From the NCBI GenBank assembly GCA_050290785.1, contig JBNKIR010000011.1:19896-83895 (forward strand): 64,000 nucleotides of DNA. The letters run 5' to 3'. The translations under genes were made by a program, and so were the position numbers. Positions 1 through 8,194 of the stretch are shown in pieces (the first letter of the stretch is position 1; every line of letters starts with the position of its first letter). The DNA comes from JAAGZL01 sp050290785 (GTDB lineage: Bacteria > Pseudomonadota > Gammaproteobacteria > Chromatiales > Chromatiaceae). The notes under the pieces are model-generated. The model saw nothing but the letters and a program-made list of their open reading frames with translations, had not been told where the DNA came from and ran no database searches.

Positions 1-735
1 CGTTACAAGGCAGAATATACAGATGTCCCGCCGCGCTTTGGTTTTAGTGACTGCGATAAATTTGTCACGTCTGTCGATGAAGAGAAGATCATAGAGGCGG
101 TGGCCGGTCTGCCTCTCTATGGTAAAGGCGGTGTGGATGATACCGGACTGATCGATGCGTTTGGCGTGGTGCTTACCAACCACTTTGCCGACTACTACAA
201 CTACGTATCCTATGAGACATACAACGGCATGCTCAATGGCGGTATGCCCAAGGAGCACACCAGAGATGTGTTTGTGCAGGGCGGCCATATCTGCGCCTTT
301 AATACCTTTGGCGGTATCATGTCGAGTCCGGAGTGGTATCAGTTGGTCGTGCCGCAATGCAAGGACGATACCGATTGGGTCCATGGAATGGTGGCCGTTA
401 TCAACGCCCTGGGTTGGGGTGTCTGGCGTGTGGAGAAGATCGATCCGGGACACCAGCTGGTGATGCGTATCTATAACTCATATGAAGGTGTGGGTTACCG
501 GCGTATCTACAAACAGAGTGACGAGGTGCAGCTATCCTTTCTGAATATGGGTGCGGTCCAGGGTCTGGCCCATCTGCTTTGGAAGATCGATATCAAAGAG
601 CGACCGACACTCGATCAGCATTTCTACACCGAAGTGTTTAATAACCCTGATGGCAGTTTTGATGTAACTCAGACCCATGCTATCGCAGCCGGGCATGGCT
701 ATGACCGTATAGTCGCCACCAGAAGAGACAGCTGA
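1..735 (+). CDS. Unrecognised protein, 5' end outside the window
   Basis: The reading frame is open from the first base of the window, so the gene begins upstream and only the last 244 or so residues are seen. I do not recognise the family. The visible part is soluble and rich in aromatic residues; it starts with an acidic stretch around CDKFVTS and includes AFGVVLTNHFADYYNYVSYE and NALGWGVWRVEKI. No transmembrane segment or nucleotide-binding motif is visible. A distant likeness to V4R-type small-ligand sensor domains came to mind but lacks the usual C-terminal cysteine signature, so I do not assign it. It ends 14 bases from the stop of the convergent sulfur transporter gene. An internal GTG at 100 could be called as a start, but the frame continues upstream of it with equally protein-like sequence. 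Confidence 0.8.
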   Translation, partial: RYKAEYTDVPPRFGFSDCDKFVTSVDEEKIIEAVAGLPLYGKGGVDDTGLIDAFGVVLTNHFADYYNYVSYETYNGMLNGGMPKEHTRDVFVQGGHICAFNTFGGIMSSPEWYQLVVPQCKDDTDWVHGMVAVINALGWGVWRVEKIDPGHQLVMRIYNSYEGVGYRRIYKQSDEVQLSFLNMGAVQGLAHLLWKIDIKERPTLDQHFYTEVFNNPDGSFDVTQTHAIAAGHGYDRIVATRRDS

Positions 736-749
736 TCCGGCTGCCGTCG

Positions 750-1166
750 TTAGTGCGGCAGCCTCTTTCTCATGGCCCCGTACAGCCAGGTCCCGTGCAG
801 GGCTCCGAGCAGGATAACGAATGCCCCCATGGATCCTGCACCCACCAGGGCGAAGATCGGTCCCGGGCATAGGCCCACAATCCCCCAACCCAGCCCGAAG
901 ATGAATCCCCCGAGCGGATAGCGCATATTGCCATCGGCCTTTTGATGTATGGTGATGATGGTGCCTTCAAGGGACTTGATCGAGGTGAAGCGTTTCAATA
1001 ACTCGGTCCCGATAAAGGCGGTTATCACGGCGCTGATGATTACACCGAACATCTGGAACGACTGGAAATGAAACATCTCCATGATGCGATACCAGGATGC
1101 TGCCTCTGCCTTCATCAGGGCGAAGCCGAAGATGATGCCGGCAATTACGTAAGGTAGCTGTCTCAT
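750..1166 (-). CDS. YeeE/YedE-type sulfur transporter, second half (DUF6691-like)
   Basis: A 138-residue membrane protein with about four hydrophobic segments. It carries the GLCPGP motif typical of the second half of YeeE/YedE proteins, which import thiosulfate or related sulfur species (TsuA family; some split pairs are called PmpA/PmpB). In full-length TsuA, conserved cysteines along the channel relay the substrate; Cys of GLCPGP corresponds to one of them. The start was set at ATG 1166, 4 bases after the stop of the upstream gene; an in-frame GTG upstream would add 20 polar residues overlapping that gene and is unlikely. It is co-transcribed with the 1171-1737 gene, and both halves are probably needed for one transporter. 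The substrate is inferred from the family. Confidence 0.9.
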   Translation of the reverse strand: MRQLPYVIAGIIFGFALMKAEAASWYRIMEMFHFQSFQMFGVIISAVITAFIGTELLKRFTSIKSLEGTIITIHQKADGNMRYPLGGFIFGLGWGIVGLCPGPIFALVGAGSMGAFVILLGALHGTWLYGAMRKRLPH

Positions 1167-1170
1167 TCCA

Positions 1171-1737
1171 TTATCCCCCGAGCAGAAACGGAGTGATGAA
1201 GTTGGATGCCAGGATGCCGCCGGCAAAGATACCCAGCACCGCCTTCAATGATTTCAATTGCAGTGTGGCCAGACCGGTGATGGCGTGACCGGAGGTGCAG
1301 CCGGAGGCGTAGCGGGTGCCGAAACCGATCAATATACCACTGACCGCCAGGATCAGGATATTGAGTGGGGTGATGGCGTAGAGCCTGGATGGTGAAAATC
1401 CCCCATCCTGTACCACACCCCAGGAGGAGAGCATCTCATTGGCGGCGTCTGATAGTTCGATCGGTCCCGGGTGCTTGAAGACATATACGGCGAGGAATCC
1501 GCCGATGGCGATGCCGATAACAAATGAGATGCACCAGCCGAACTGTTTCCAGTCATATTGGAAGAGACTGACATTTACCCTCTTGGGCTGGGTCATGGCG
1601 CAGATATGTTCCAGGTTTTGCGATACACCAAACGACTTGCTGCCTATCAACAGCATCAGCGGCACCATCGATCCGATAATAGGACCGGCCACATACCACG
1701 GCCAGGGGCCGCTCAACCATACAGACAACTGCTCCAT
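1171..1737 (-). CDS. YeeE/YedE-type sulfur transporter, first half
   Basis: A 188-residue inner-membrane protein with about five hydrophobic segments and the motif YASGCTSGHAITGLA, the cysteine-bearing signature of the YeeE/YedE (DUF395) sulfur-transport family. Together with the following gene it makes a split version of the thiosulfate-type channel that is a single chain in TsuA. The start ATG at 1737 has a purine-rich GAGGAGAGGAA just before it. The pair stands alone, without a neighbouring rhodanese, TusA or sox gene, so the actual sulfur compound and physiological role are not shown by context. In sulfur oxidisers, such split pairs are common and are presumed to move thiosulfate or sulfide-derived sulfur. 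Confidence 0.9.
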   Translation of the reverse strand: MEQLSVWLSGPWPWYVAGPIIGSMVPLMLLIGSKSFGVSQNLEHICAMTQPKRVNVSLFQYDWKQFGWCISFVIGIAIGGFLAVYVFKHPGPIELSDAANEMLSSWGVVQDGGFSPSRLYAITPLNILILAVSGILIGFGTRYASGCTSGHAITGLATLQLKSLKAVLGIFAGGILASNFITPFLLGG

Positions 1738-1887
1738 TTCCTCTCCTCATCAAACAAGAGGGCGCATTTTATGGGGTGAGCAGCCGGTCTACAACAGGGC
1801 TAGCAGTGGATGTCTGTATGGGCGAATAGATTGGATTTTGGGCAATAAACCATGCGGCGATGGCCTTTTTCGCTGAGTGAGACGGGG

Positions 1888-2700
1888 TTATTTCTGGCAG
1901 TGGTCGCAGAAAAATGCGGAACGTTGGCCGATCCGGTCGCGCTGGATCTTCCTTCCACAGCCGGGGCATGGCTCCCCCTCTTTTCCGTAGACCTGCAATT
2001 TCTGGGAGAAGTATCCAGGTTGGCCGTCGCCATGTTGAAAATCCCGCAGGGTGGTGCCTCCCTTTTTTATCGCCGCCCGCAGCACCGCCTTGATGTGGCC
2101 GGCCAGGATCTCATACTCATCCATGGTGACCTTATTGCAGGGGCGCCTGGGATGGATGCCGCTCATGAACAGGGCCTCGTTTGCGTAGATATTTCCCGCT
2201 CCGACCACCACCTTGCCATCCATGATGAAGGTCTTGACCGGGCTCTTGCGCTTTTGAGCAAGCTGGTAGAGGTGTTTGCCGTTAAATGCCCGGCTCAATG
2301 GTTCGGGTCCCAGGTCTTTGAGCAGCTTGTGTTCCAGCGGGTCATCCCTGGTCCAGAGTACGGCTCCGAATCTGCGGGGATCCCGCATCCTCAGGCAGAT
2401 CATGGGGAAGACCAGATCGAAGTGATCATGCTTTTCCGGATCGCTGCCGCGGGGTACGACGCGCAGGCTTCCAGACATGCCGAGATGAATAATCAGGGTG
2501 CCGTGACCGAAGCGCAGCAGGAGATACTTTGCGCGCCTCTCCACCTCTTTGACCACGTGTCCGGAGAGTATGGCGTCAAGGCGTGGGGGTATGGGCCAGC
2601 GCAACTTTCTCTGGCGCACGGTTACGCAGCTGACCTTCTGTCCCTCGATATGGGATGCAATACCGCGTCGGGTAGTTTCAACTTCTGGTAGCTCAGGCAT
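1888..2700 (-). CDS. mutM: Formamidopyrimidine-DNA glycosylase MutM (Fpg)
   Basis: A base-excision repair enzyme that removes 8-oxoguanine and formamidopyrimidines and nicks the strand by beta/delta elimination. The 270-residue protein begins MPELPEVETTRRG; after removal of Met the N-terminal Pro is the catalytic nucleophile and Glu at position 3 (second after processing) the general acid. The catalytic beta-hairpin lysine lies in RRAKYLLLRF. The C-terminus has a four-cysteine zinc finger, CPGCGRKIQRDRIGQRSAFF followed by CDHC, with the usual RxxGRst-like linker. Length and ends match the family. It is monocistronic on the minus strand, with a 218-base gap to its upstream neighbour. A long open frame on the opposite strand is a coding shadow. 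Confidence 0.97.
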   Translation of the reverse strand: MPELPEVETTRRGIASHIEGQKVSCVTVRQRKLRWPIPPRLDAILSGHVVKEVERRAKYLLLRFGHGTLIIHLGMSGSLRVVPRGSDPEKHDHFDLVFPMICLRMRDPRRFGAVLWTRDDPLEHKLLKDLGPEPLSRAFNGKHLYQLAQKRKSPVKTFIMDGKVVVGAGNIYANEALFMSGIHPRRPCNKVTMDEYEILAGHIKAVLRAAIKKGGTTLRDFQHGDGQPGYFSQKLQVYGKEGEPCPGCGRKIQRDRIGQRSAFFCDHCQK

Positions 2701-2918
2701 TTTGGTTGTAGTTTTCTTGCGCCAGCCGTTCTATTAGCCAGGATCAAAATAAATAGATAGGTGATTCCAAGATCCTTGCTTATAGGAAATCTACTGAGAT
2801 CCAAACTGCTTGTTGTCTAGCTTTGGGGCTACCTATCCTGCCGGTCCTGCCAATACTACCAAAATTATCAGGGTAAAAGCTATGGAGAGCGCGCAGGTTT
2901 GCATGGGGTCCTTCACCC

Positions 2919-3419
2919 CTATTGCCCTGGTGTCGCCGTGTAGTTTTCCGGGGGTGCCTGCAGGAGATGGAAAAAACGGTCATTTATCAGATGGATGGAA
3001 TTTCCGATACGTACATAGCGGCGTTGATTCATGGGATGGAGCGCTCCCAGCTCAATGCGGGTCTGGTTTAGGGTAAGAGTGGTCAGAGGCGGGTCCAGGC
3101 CAAAATCCACCAGGTTATCCGGGGCCTGGAATCTACTCGTGCTTCTGGTGTTGGCGATCTCCAGTATCTTCCTTATCAAGGCGTCATCTGCCTTGCCACT
3201 GGACGGTTCTGTCATCATCCATCCGGTCGCTGTGCGCTCCAGACGTATGCTTGGATTACCGCCGTTCGCTATCTCCATCCGGGTCACCTGATCCGGTGAG
3301 AGAGAGGTGAGGTATATCACCTGATCCTCATCCTGCTGTTCCAGACTGATCCATACCTGGCTGGCCAGCAATAAGGCCATGAACAGCAGGGATGCGTTTA
3401 CCAGGAGCGTGCGCCGCAT
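2919..3419 (-). CDS. DUF4340 domain protein, membrane-anchored
   Basis: A 166-residue protein with one N-terminal membrane helix (LLVNASLLFMALLLASQVWI) followed by a periplasmic beta-rich domain of the DUF4340 type, visible as the pattern of residue-scoring repeats VTRMEIANGG, IRLERTATGWMMTEP and FGLDPPLTTLTL. DUF4340 proteins habitually follow GldG-type genes, as here, and are assumed to work with that ABC system, but the molecular role is unknown. Start ATG 3419 lies one base after the upstream stop; an in-frame upstream start would extend into gldG. It is the last gene of the four-gene minus-strand unit gldA-gldF-gldG-DUF4340. Confidence 0.88.
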   Translation of the reverse strand: MRRTLLVNASLLFMALLLASQVWISLEQQDEDQVIYLTSLSPDQVTRMEIANGGNPSIRLERTATGWMMTEPSSGKADDALIRKILEIANTRSTSRFQAPDNLVDFGLDPPLTTLTLNQTRIELGALHPMNQRRYVRIGNSIHLINDRFFHLLQAPPENYTATPGQ

Positions 3420-3420
3420 G

Positions 3421-4761
3421 TCAGAGGCGTCTGCGCTGCCACCAGATGATGGCACCGGTAGAGAGCAGCAGTAGGGGCAGTATCAGGAGAAAGCCGAATC
3501 CTATGATGGTTCTGGCCGTATCCGATAGCTCCAATCTGAGGTCGGGGGCGGTCCTGGCCGGTATGTCCAGCACCCTGAGATCGTTGCTCATCCAGCGGAT
3601 AAGATTGAGTCCCAGGTCCAGGTTGCCGCCATTTCCCAGATAGCTGTTGGATAGAAAATCTCCATCCCCTATGGCCATTACGATCTGCCCATCCCGCTGC
3701 ATGTTAGTGAAGGCGATGCCTATATTCAATGGGCCTGCTATCTCCCCCTGTCCCTGGTCGCGCTCCACCTCTCCCTTGATGGGGCCGGTCTCATTCCAGG
3801 AGTCGGGCATGGTCCTGAGCAGGGGAGTGGATTCCCATCCGACATCGCCGATGGCCATTATGGCCGCCGAGTATGGGAATAGGGTGACCAGTTCGAAGCC
3901 GGTGGTCGTCTGATGCTCTGGATATGTCTCCACCACCGCCATGGCCGGGTCGTTCAGGCGGTAGGAGGCGGCGTTGGCATCCACTATCACCCCGGGGAGT
4001 ATCTTGAGACCAAGTTTCTGCCTTAACCTGTCCAGACCTGGATCATCCCCTGGATCGAACAGCCATAGCAGATTTCCTCCCGACTCTATGTAGTTTATGA
4101 TCTTGTCTACCTCTTGCTCCAGGTAGTTGACCCGGGGACTGGCGATGATCATTAGAGAGAGGTTGTGGGGGATCTCAACCAGGGTCGACAGCTTCAGATT
4201 GCGTATCTTATAACCCTTGAGTGCCAACTCGTTCCCGAACGTCCCCAGGTCGTGGTTGGCACGTCCCTGCATGCTCCTTTCGCCATGCCCCACAACCTCG
4301 CCGATCCAACGCTCACCACCCTGCATAAGGTGTTGGATGGCGTTGCTGATGGACTCTTCATTGATGTTTATGAGATTTTCCGTCCTGCCCTGGTACTCCA
4401 GGCGCAGTTCACCCAGGGCGCGGATGCCGAGCTGCCTGGTCAACGCGGGCTGTAGGTCCGGGTTTATAAAGTCAAAGCTTATGTCTGGACGGTAGCGCCG
4501 GTAGAGATCGATGACCTCCTGGATGCGGCCTCTCAGTTCTGCGTCCACCGGGGCGAAGGAGGTTATATGCAGTGGCTCTTCCAGGCGGGACAAGAGCGTT
4601 TGGCTGGTCTGGGAGAGGGTGTTATCACCACCGGCCGAAAGGTCCCATACCTGAAAATGTCTATTGCTGAGCCAGCCGGCAAGCCCCACCACAACCGCCA
4701 GTAGCAGGTAGAACAGCATGTTGTTCAGTTTGGTCAAAACTTGCCGCAACATATGGCTCAT
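3421..4761 (-). CDS. GldG-like auxiliary component of ABC transport system
   Basis: 446 residues: an N-terminal membrane helix (about 13-31), a large periplasmic GldG/DUF4350-like region including QVWDLSAGGDNTLSQTSQTL, a central segment with LMIIASPRVNYLEQEVDKII and GGNLLWLFDPGDDPG resembling glutamine-amidotransferase-like folds, and a C-terminal helix (about 421-441) ending in basic residues. This architecture is that of the GldG partner of GldF permeases and GldA ATPases. In Bacteroidetes these affect gliding; in Proteobacteria the substrate is not known. It overlaps the permease gene by 4 bases (ATGA), indicating translational coupling. Confidence 0.88.
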   Translation of the reverse strand: MSHMLRQVLTKLNNMLFYLLLAVVVGLAGWLSNRHFQVWDLSAGGDNTLSQTSQTLLSRLEEPLHITSFAPVDAELRGRIQEVIDLYRRYRPDISFDFINPDLQPALTRQLGIRALGELRLEYQGRTENLININEESISNAIQHLMQGGERWIGEVVGHGERSMQGRANHDLGTFGNELALKGYKIRNLKLSTLVEIPHNLSLMIIASPRVNYLEQEVDKIINYIESGGNLLWLFDPGDDPGLDRLRQKLGLKILPGVIVDANAASYRLNDPAMAVVETYPEHQTTTGFELVTLFPYSAAIMAIGDVGWESTPLLRTMPDSWNETGPIKGEVERDQGQGEIAGPLNIGIAFTNMQRDGQIVMAIGDGDFLSNSYLGNGGNLDLGLNLIRWMSNDLRVLDIPARTAPDLRLELSDTARTIIGFGFLLILPLLLLSTGAIIWWQRRRL

Positions 4762-5507
4762 CTACCTCTGTGTCTGCTGTCCAGTTGTTTGATGCTGAGG
4801 GCCAGAAAGGTGGTTGTCAGCAGCAGGAAGTAGACAAGGTCTGCACTGCTGATCAATCCGGAAAGCATCTTCTGGAGATGGGTGGCAGGGGATATCCAGG
4901 CGAACAGGGCGCTGCCTTCGCCATCTGCTCCTGAGGCCAGGTTGATCAGCCAGAGGAAGAGCAGCAGGCCATAGGTGCCGGTGGCTGCCACCGTCAGGCT
5001 CGAGGTGATGCTGGAGAAGAACAGCCCGATGGCGGCGAAGCTGGCCAGGGCCAGTCCGAGTCCGATCAGTCCGGCGCAGAGTTTGCCCAGGTCCAGAATT
5101 CCTCCAGACAACAGAGATAGGGGCATGGCGGCGGTCAGGGACAGGATGACCAGAAGGAAGATGAGAAGGGCCAGATACTTGCCCAGGACGATACCGGTCT
5201 TGGTGATGGGTGCGGTCGCCAGCAGTGTATAGGTGCCGTTGCTGTATTCATCACTGAGCAGACGCATGCTCATCAGTGGCATCATGAGCATGATGATAGC
5301 CGCGGCATAGTTCAGCAGGGGGATTGCCACCAGATCGGTAACGCCTGGTGCCGACGCCAGCTGTAGCAGGCGGGGCTGGACCTCACCGAAATGCTCCATC
5401 TGGATCAGGAAGATCCAGGCCAGGATGAACTGCACCACGGCCAGCAGCAGCCAGGCCAGTGGTGACAGGAACATGCTGCGTAGCTCGCGTGAGATGATGG
5501 CTCCCAT
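4758..5507 (-). CDS. ABC transporter permease, GldF-like (ABC-2 type)
   Basis: A 249-residue integral membrane protein with six hydrophobic stretches, starting MGAIISRELRSMFLSPLAWLLLA, the usual opening of ABC-2 permeases of the GldF/NosY sort. The region LLSDEYSNGTYTLLATAPIT is the conserved cytoplasmic loop that couples to the ATPase. It lies between the ATPase gene (3 bases upstream) and the gldG-like gene (4-base overlap), so the three products almost certainly form one complex. What is moved or remodelled is not known for the proteobacterial members. Confidence 0.92.
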   Translation of the reverse strand: MGAIISRELRSMFLSPLAWLLLAVVQFILAWIFLIQMEHFGEVQPRLLQLASAPGVTDLVAIPLLNYAAAIIMLMMPLMSMRLLSDEYSNGTYTLLATAPITKTGIVLGKYLALLIFLLVILSLTAAMPLSLLSGGILDLGKLCAGLIGLGLALASFAAIGLFFSSITSSLTVAATGTYGLLLFLWLINLASGADGEGSALFAWISPATHLQKMLSGLISSADLVYFLLLTTTFLALSIKQLDSRHRGR

Positions 5508-5509
5508 AA

Positions 5510-6448
5510 TCAGGCCACCTCATCCATGGTTACTCTGGTGAACATCTGTTCCAGGCTGTTTCGCTCCGGCGTCAATTCGATGAGCCCCCAGCCATGGCCG
5601 ACCATCTGCTGTGAAATGGCGGACAGGTTGGCGTCATGCCCCAGCACTATGCGGATCTGTCCCCCGCGTACCGTTTCTGCATCAGTGATACCAGGAATCT
5701 TCTGTAGTTCTTCCTGTTCAGGCGGCTGCTCCAGCCTTATCAGTAAGCTGGAAGGGGAGCTGTGGTTGATTGCTGTGCTCTTTTCGTTGAAGACGATGCG
5801 TCCCTTGTTCAGTATCAACACGCGGCTGCAGATCGATTGCACCTCCGGCAGGATATGGGTCGAGAGGATCACCCCATGTTCTTTGCCCAGTTCCATGATG
5901 AGGTTGCGGATCTCGATGATCTGGTTGGGGTCCAGACCGCTGGTTGGTTCATCCAGGATGATGATGTTGGGTTTGTGGATGATGGCCTGGGCTATGCCGA
6001 CCCGCTGTTGGTAACCCTTGGAGAGGTTGCCGATAAGGCGTCTGCCCATATCTTTCAGACCGCATTTTTCCATGGTCTCGGAGACCGCTTCTGGAATGCC
6101 CCTGCCTGGTATGCGATGCAGTCCGGCGCAGAAGGAGAGATACTCCGAAACAGTCATGTTTCGATACAGCGGCGGTTGCTCCGGCAGGTATCCTAGACCG
6201 GACTTGGCCTGCCGTGGGCTTGATAGAAGGTCGATACCGTTGAGTTTGACTGAGCCGCTGGAGGGTGTGATATTGCCGCTGATGATCTCCATGCTGGTGC
6301 TCTTGCCTGCGCCGTTGGGTCCGAGCAGACCAAGTATCTCGCCCCGGGCCAATTCCAGCGACAGATCATGAACAGCATGGAAAGATCCGTAGTAGTGATT
6401 GATGTTACTTGCTGTTATTAGGGTGTCCATCTCGGACAAGGATAACAC
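5510..6448 (-). CDS. ABC transporter ATP-binding protein, GldA-like
   Basis: 312 residues with a complete nucleotide-binding domain: Walker A GPNGAGKST, signature NLSKGYQQR in place of the usual LSGGQ, Walker B IIILDEPTSGLDP, and switch His in STHILPEV. The C-terminal 80 residues form the accessory DUF4162-like domain common in GldA/CcmA-type ATPases. Two starts are possible: GTG 6448, preceded by AGGA at 8 bases, and ATG 6430, which lacks a clear ribosome-binding site; the former is listed. It is the first gene of the gldA-gldF-gldG-DUF4340 unit, 128 bases after ptsH, so it may have its own promoter. Confidence 0.93.
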   Translation of the reverse strand: MLSLSEMDTLITASNINHYYGSFHAVHDLSLELARGEILGLLGPNGAGKSTSMEIISGNITPSSGSVKLNGIDLLSSPRQAKSGLGYLPEQPPLYRNMTVSEYLSFCAGLHRIPGRGIPEAVSETMEKCGLKDMGRRLIGNLSKGYQQRVGIAQAIIHKPNIIILDEPTSGLDPNQIIEIRNLIMELGKEHGVILSTHILPEVQSICSRVLILNKGRIVFNEKSTAINHSSPSSLLIRLEQPPEQEELQKIPGITDAETVRGGQIRIVLGHDANLSAISQQMVGHGWGLIELTPERNSLEQMFTRVTMDEVA

Positions 6449-6576
6449 GTCTTTTTTCCTGTTCCCACGCTCATGCGAGGGAAGGGTATCAGATAGAAAG
6501 TGGTGTGAGATATCAGTTCCGAGAGGTTCCTTTGGAATCGGTCATTTAACCTTTTATGGCTCGCCGTGAATGCGGC

Positions 6577-6846
6577 CTAGCTACCCTCTCCGAAGCGGTC
6601 GTTTATCAGTTCTTCCAGTGCCACCATGGCCCTCTCTTCATCCACCCCGTCAGTGCATATGGTAACTATCGTCCCCTGAGCGGCAGCCAGCATCATGACC
6701 CCCATAATACTCTTGCCGTTTACCTTCTGTTTCTCATGGCTGAGAAACACATCACTGTTGAATCCGTTGGCGCAGGTAACAAATTTGGCCGCGGCACGGG
6801 CGTGCAGTCCCAGTTTGTTAATGATCTCTATCTCTTTTTCAATCAT
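6577..6846 (-). CDS. ptsH: Phosphocarrier protein HPr/NPr
   Basis: An 89-residue HPr-fold phosphocarrier. With the ATG at 6846, the active histidine falls exactly at position 15 (NKLGLHARAAAKF) and the regulatory serine at position 46 (VNGKSIMGVMMLA), which confirms this start over an in-frame upstream codon. His15 would pass phosphate to the EIIA proteins; Ser46 is the target of HPr kinase, whose gene lies three genes upstream. No EI gene (ptsI or ptsP) or sugar permease lies nearby, so the carrier probably belongs to a regulatory relay. Last gene of the rpoN-hpf-ptsN-hprK-rapZ-EIIA-ptsH run. Confidence 0.95.
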   Translation of the reverse strand: MIEKEIEIINKLGLHARAAAKFVTCANGFNSDVFLSHEKQKVNGKSIMGVMMLAAAQGTIVTICTDGVDEERAMVALEELINDRFGEGS

Positions 6847-6862
6847 GGGTGGTTTGTTCGTA

Positions 6863-7255
6863 TTACTTGGGTTTAGACTCAAGGATGCTTTTTCTGCCAC
6901 CTTTAATGGCGTTGTCAGTTAACTCGTTCAGGCCAAGATGGGAATAATTGAATATCCTTACCAGCATAGGGAGATTGACGCCTGCCACCACATTTACCCT
7001 TCCCTCACGATACATGGAGGTGGCGATATTGCCCGGTGTGGATCCGTACATGTCAACCAATACCAGCACCCCATCACCGCTATCCAGCCCTTCGATCAAA
7101 ATTGATGCCTGATCTTTTAGCTGTTCCGGGTTGCCGTCATAGGGGATATCTATGGTTTCCACAGCAAGCGGACACTGCCCAAATATCCGTGTTGCGGTAT
7201 TCAGCAGACCCTTGCCTGCGCTGTTGTGGGTTACGAGTAAGATTCCGACGCTCAT
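6863..7255 (-). CDS. PTS EIIA component, mannose/fructose family
   Basis: A 130-residue EIIA-Man-type domain. The phospho-accepting histidine is His10 in GILLVTHNSAG, and the conserved LVDMYGSTPGNIA segment holds the Asp that supports it. Single-domain EIIA-Man proteins next to HPr and HPr kinase, without EIIB/C/D permease genes, are found in many beta- and gammaproteobacteria and are thought to be regulatory rather than for sugar uptake. It overlaps rapZ by 4 bases and is followed by ptsH after 16 bases, so the three are translated from one message. Confidence 0.94.
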   Translation of the reverse strand: MSVGILLVTHNSAGKGLLNTATRIFGQCPLAVETIDIPYDGNPEQLKDQASILIEGLDSGDGVLVLVDMYGSTPGNIATSMYREGRVNVVAGVNLPMLVRIFNYSHLGLNELTDNAIKGGRKSILESKPK

Positions 7256-8127
7256 GATAACTCTCTATGACGTGTAATGGTGTCGCGGCCGTTCTGTCTA
7301 AAGTGCGCGGAGAGTTGCTCGACCAGATAGACCGATCTGTGTTGGCCTCCGGTGCAGCCTATGGCTACTGTCAGATAGTTGCGGCCATCCGCCTCGAAGA
7401 CGGGCACCCAGCGTTCCAGGAAGGCGATGATGTCATTTTTCAACTGGTGCACCATGGCGTCCCCTTCCAGAAAGTCCGCCACTTTCTGATCCAGTCCTGT
7501 GAGGGAGCGCAGCTCCTTTTCCCAATGGGGGTTGGGAAGGCAGCGTACGTCGTACACGAAGTCTACGTCTCTCGGTACGCCGTGCTTGTAGCCAAAGGAT
7601 TGGAACTGCACGGATATCCTGCGGGGTTTGCGTTCATCCATATGGCTGCGTATCAGATCACGCAGTTCATGCTGGTTGGTTTCGCTGGTATCTATGCGCA
7701 GGTCGGCCTCACTGAGATATGGTTCCAGGATCTCCCTCTCCAGGCGAATGGCATCGGAGAGCGGGCGGTCTTCGTTGGTCAGGGGATGCTTGCGTCTGGT
7801 CTCACTGAAGCGCCGTAGCAGGACGTCGTCATTGGCCTCAAGGAACATCATCCGGCACTGGACGCCGTTGTTGCGCATGTCTGTTACCAGTTGTGGTAGT
7901 TGATGTAGTTCGCTTGCCTGGTTGCGGGCATCGATGCTGACTGCCATTTTGCTGTTTGTGCCTTCCGGGTTTTCTTTCAGCTCTCTGGCCATGGCGCGTA
8001 ATAGGTACATCGGTAGATTATCTATGCAGTAGTAACCGATATCTTCCAGTGTATGCAGGGCGACACTCTTGCCGGAACCTGAGAGCCCCGAGACGATGAC
8101 CAGATTGATTTTATTGTCGGCACACAT
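7252..8127 (-). CDS. rapZ: RNase adapter protein RapZ
   Basis: A 291-residue nucleotide-binding protein with N-terminal P-loop GLSGSGKSVALHTLEDIGYY (residues about 14-33) and the C-terminal signature GCTGGQHRSVYL. In enteric bacteria RapZ binds the small RNA GlmZ and hands it to RNase E, controlling glucosamine-6-phosphate synthase; it also senses glucosamine-6-phosphate. Outside enterics, the family member YvcJ/RapZ still sits in the rpoN-ptsN neighbourhood, as here, but its RNA partner is not known. It follows hprK by 67 bases and overlaps the EIIA gene by 4. Confidence 0.96.
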   Translation of the reverse strand: MCADNKINLVIVSGLSGSGKSVALHTLEDIGYYCIDNLPMYLLRAMARELKENPEGTNSKMAVSIDARNQASELHQLPQLVTDMRNNGVQCRMMFLEANDDVLLRRFSETRRKHPLTNEDRPLSDAIRLEREILEPYLSEADLRIDTSETNQHELRDLIRSHMDERKPRRISVQFQSFGYKHGVPRDVDFVYDVRCLPNPHWEKELRSLTGLDQKVADFLEGDAMVHQLKNDIIAFLERWVPVFEADGRNYLTVAIGCTGGQHRSVYLVEQLSAHFRQNGRDTITRHRELS

Positions 8128-8194
8128 ACATTAGGCCTGTTGTCTTTGGTCGTCTGAAATGGCGGTGGACTGCGTAGCAGAGAAGGAGTGGATG

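Noticed and set aside
1852..2691. Long plus-strand open frame opposite mutM
   Set aside because: It mirrors mutM codon structure; mutM has all catalytic residues, the plus frame has no protein family features.
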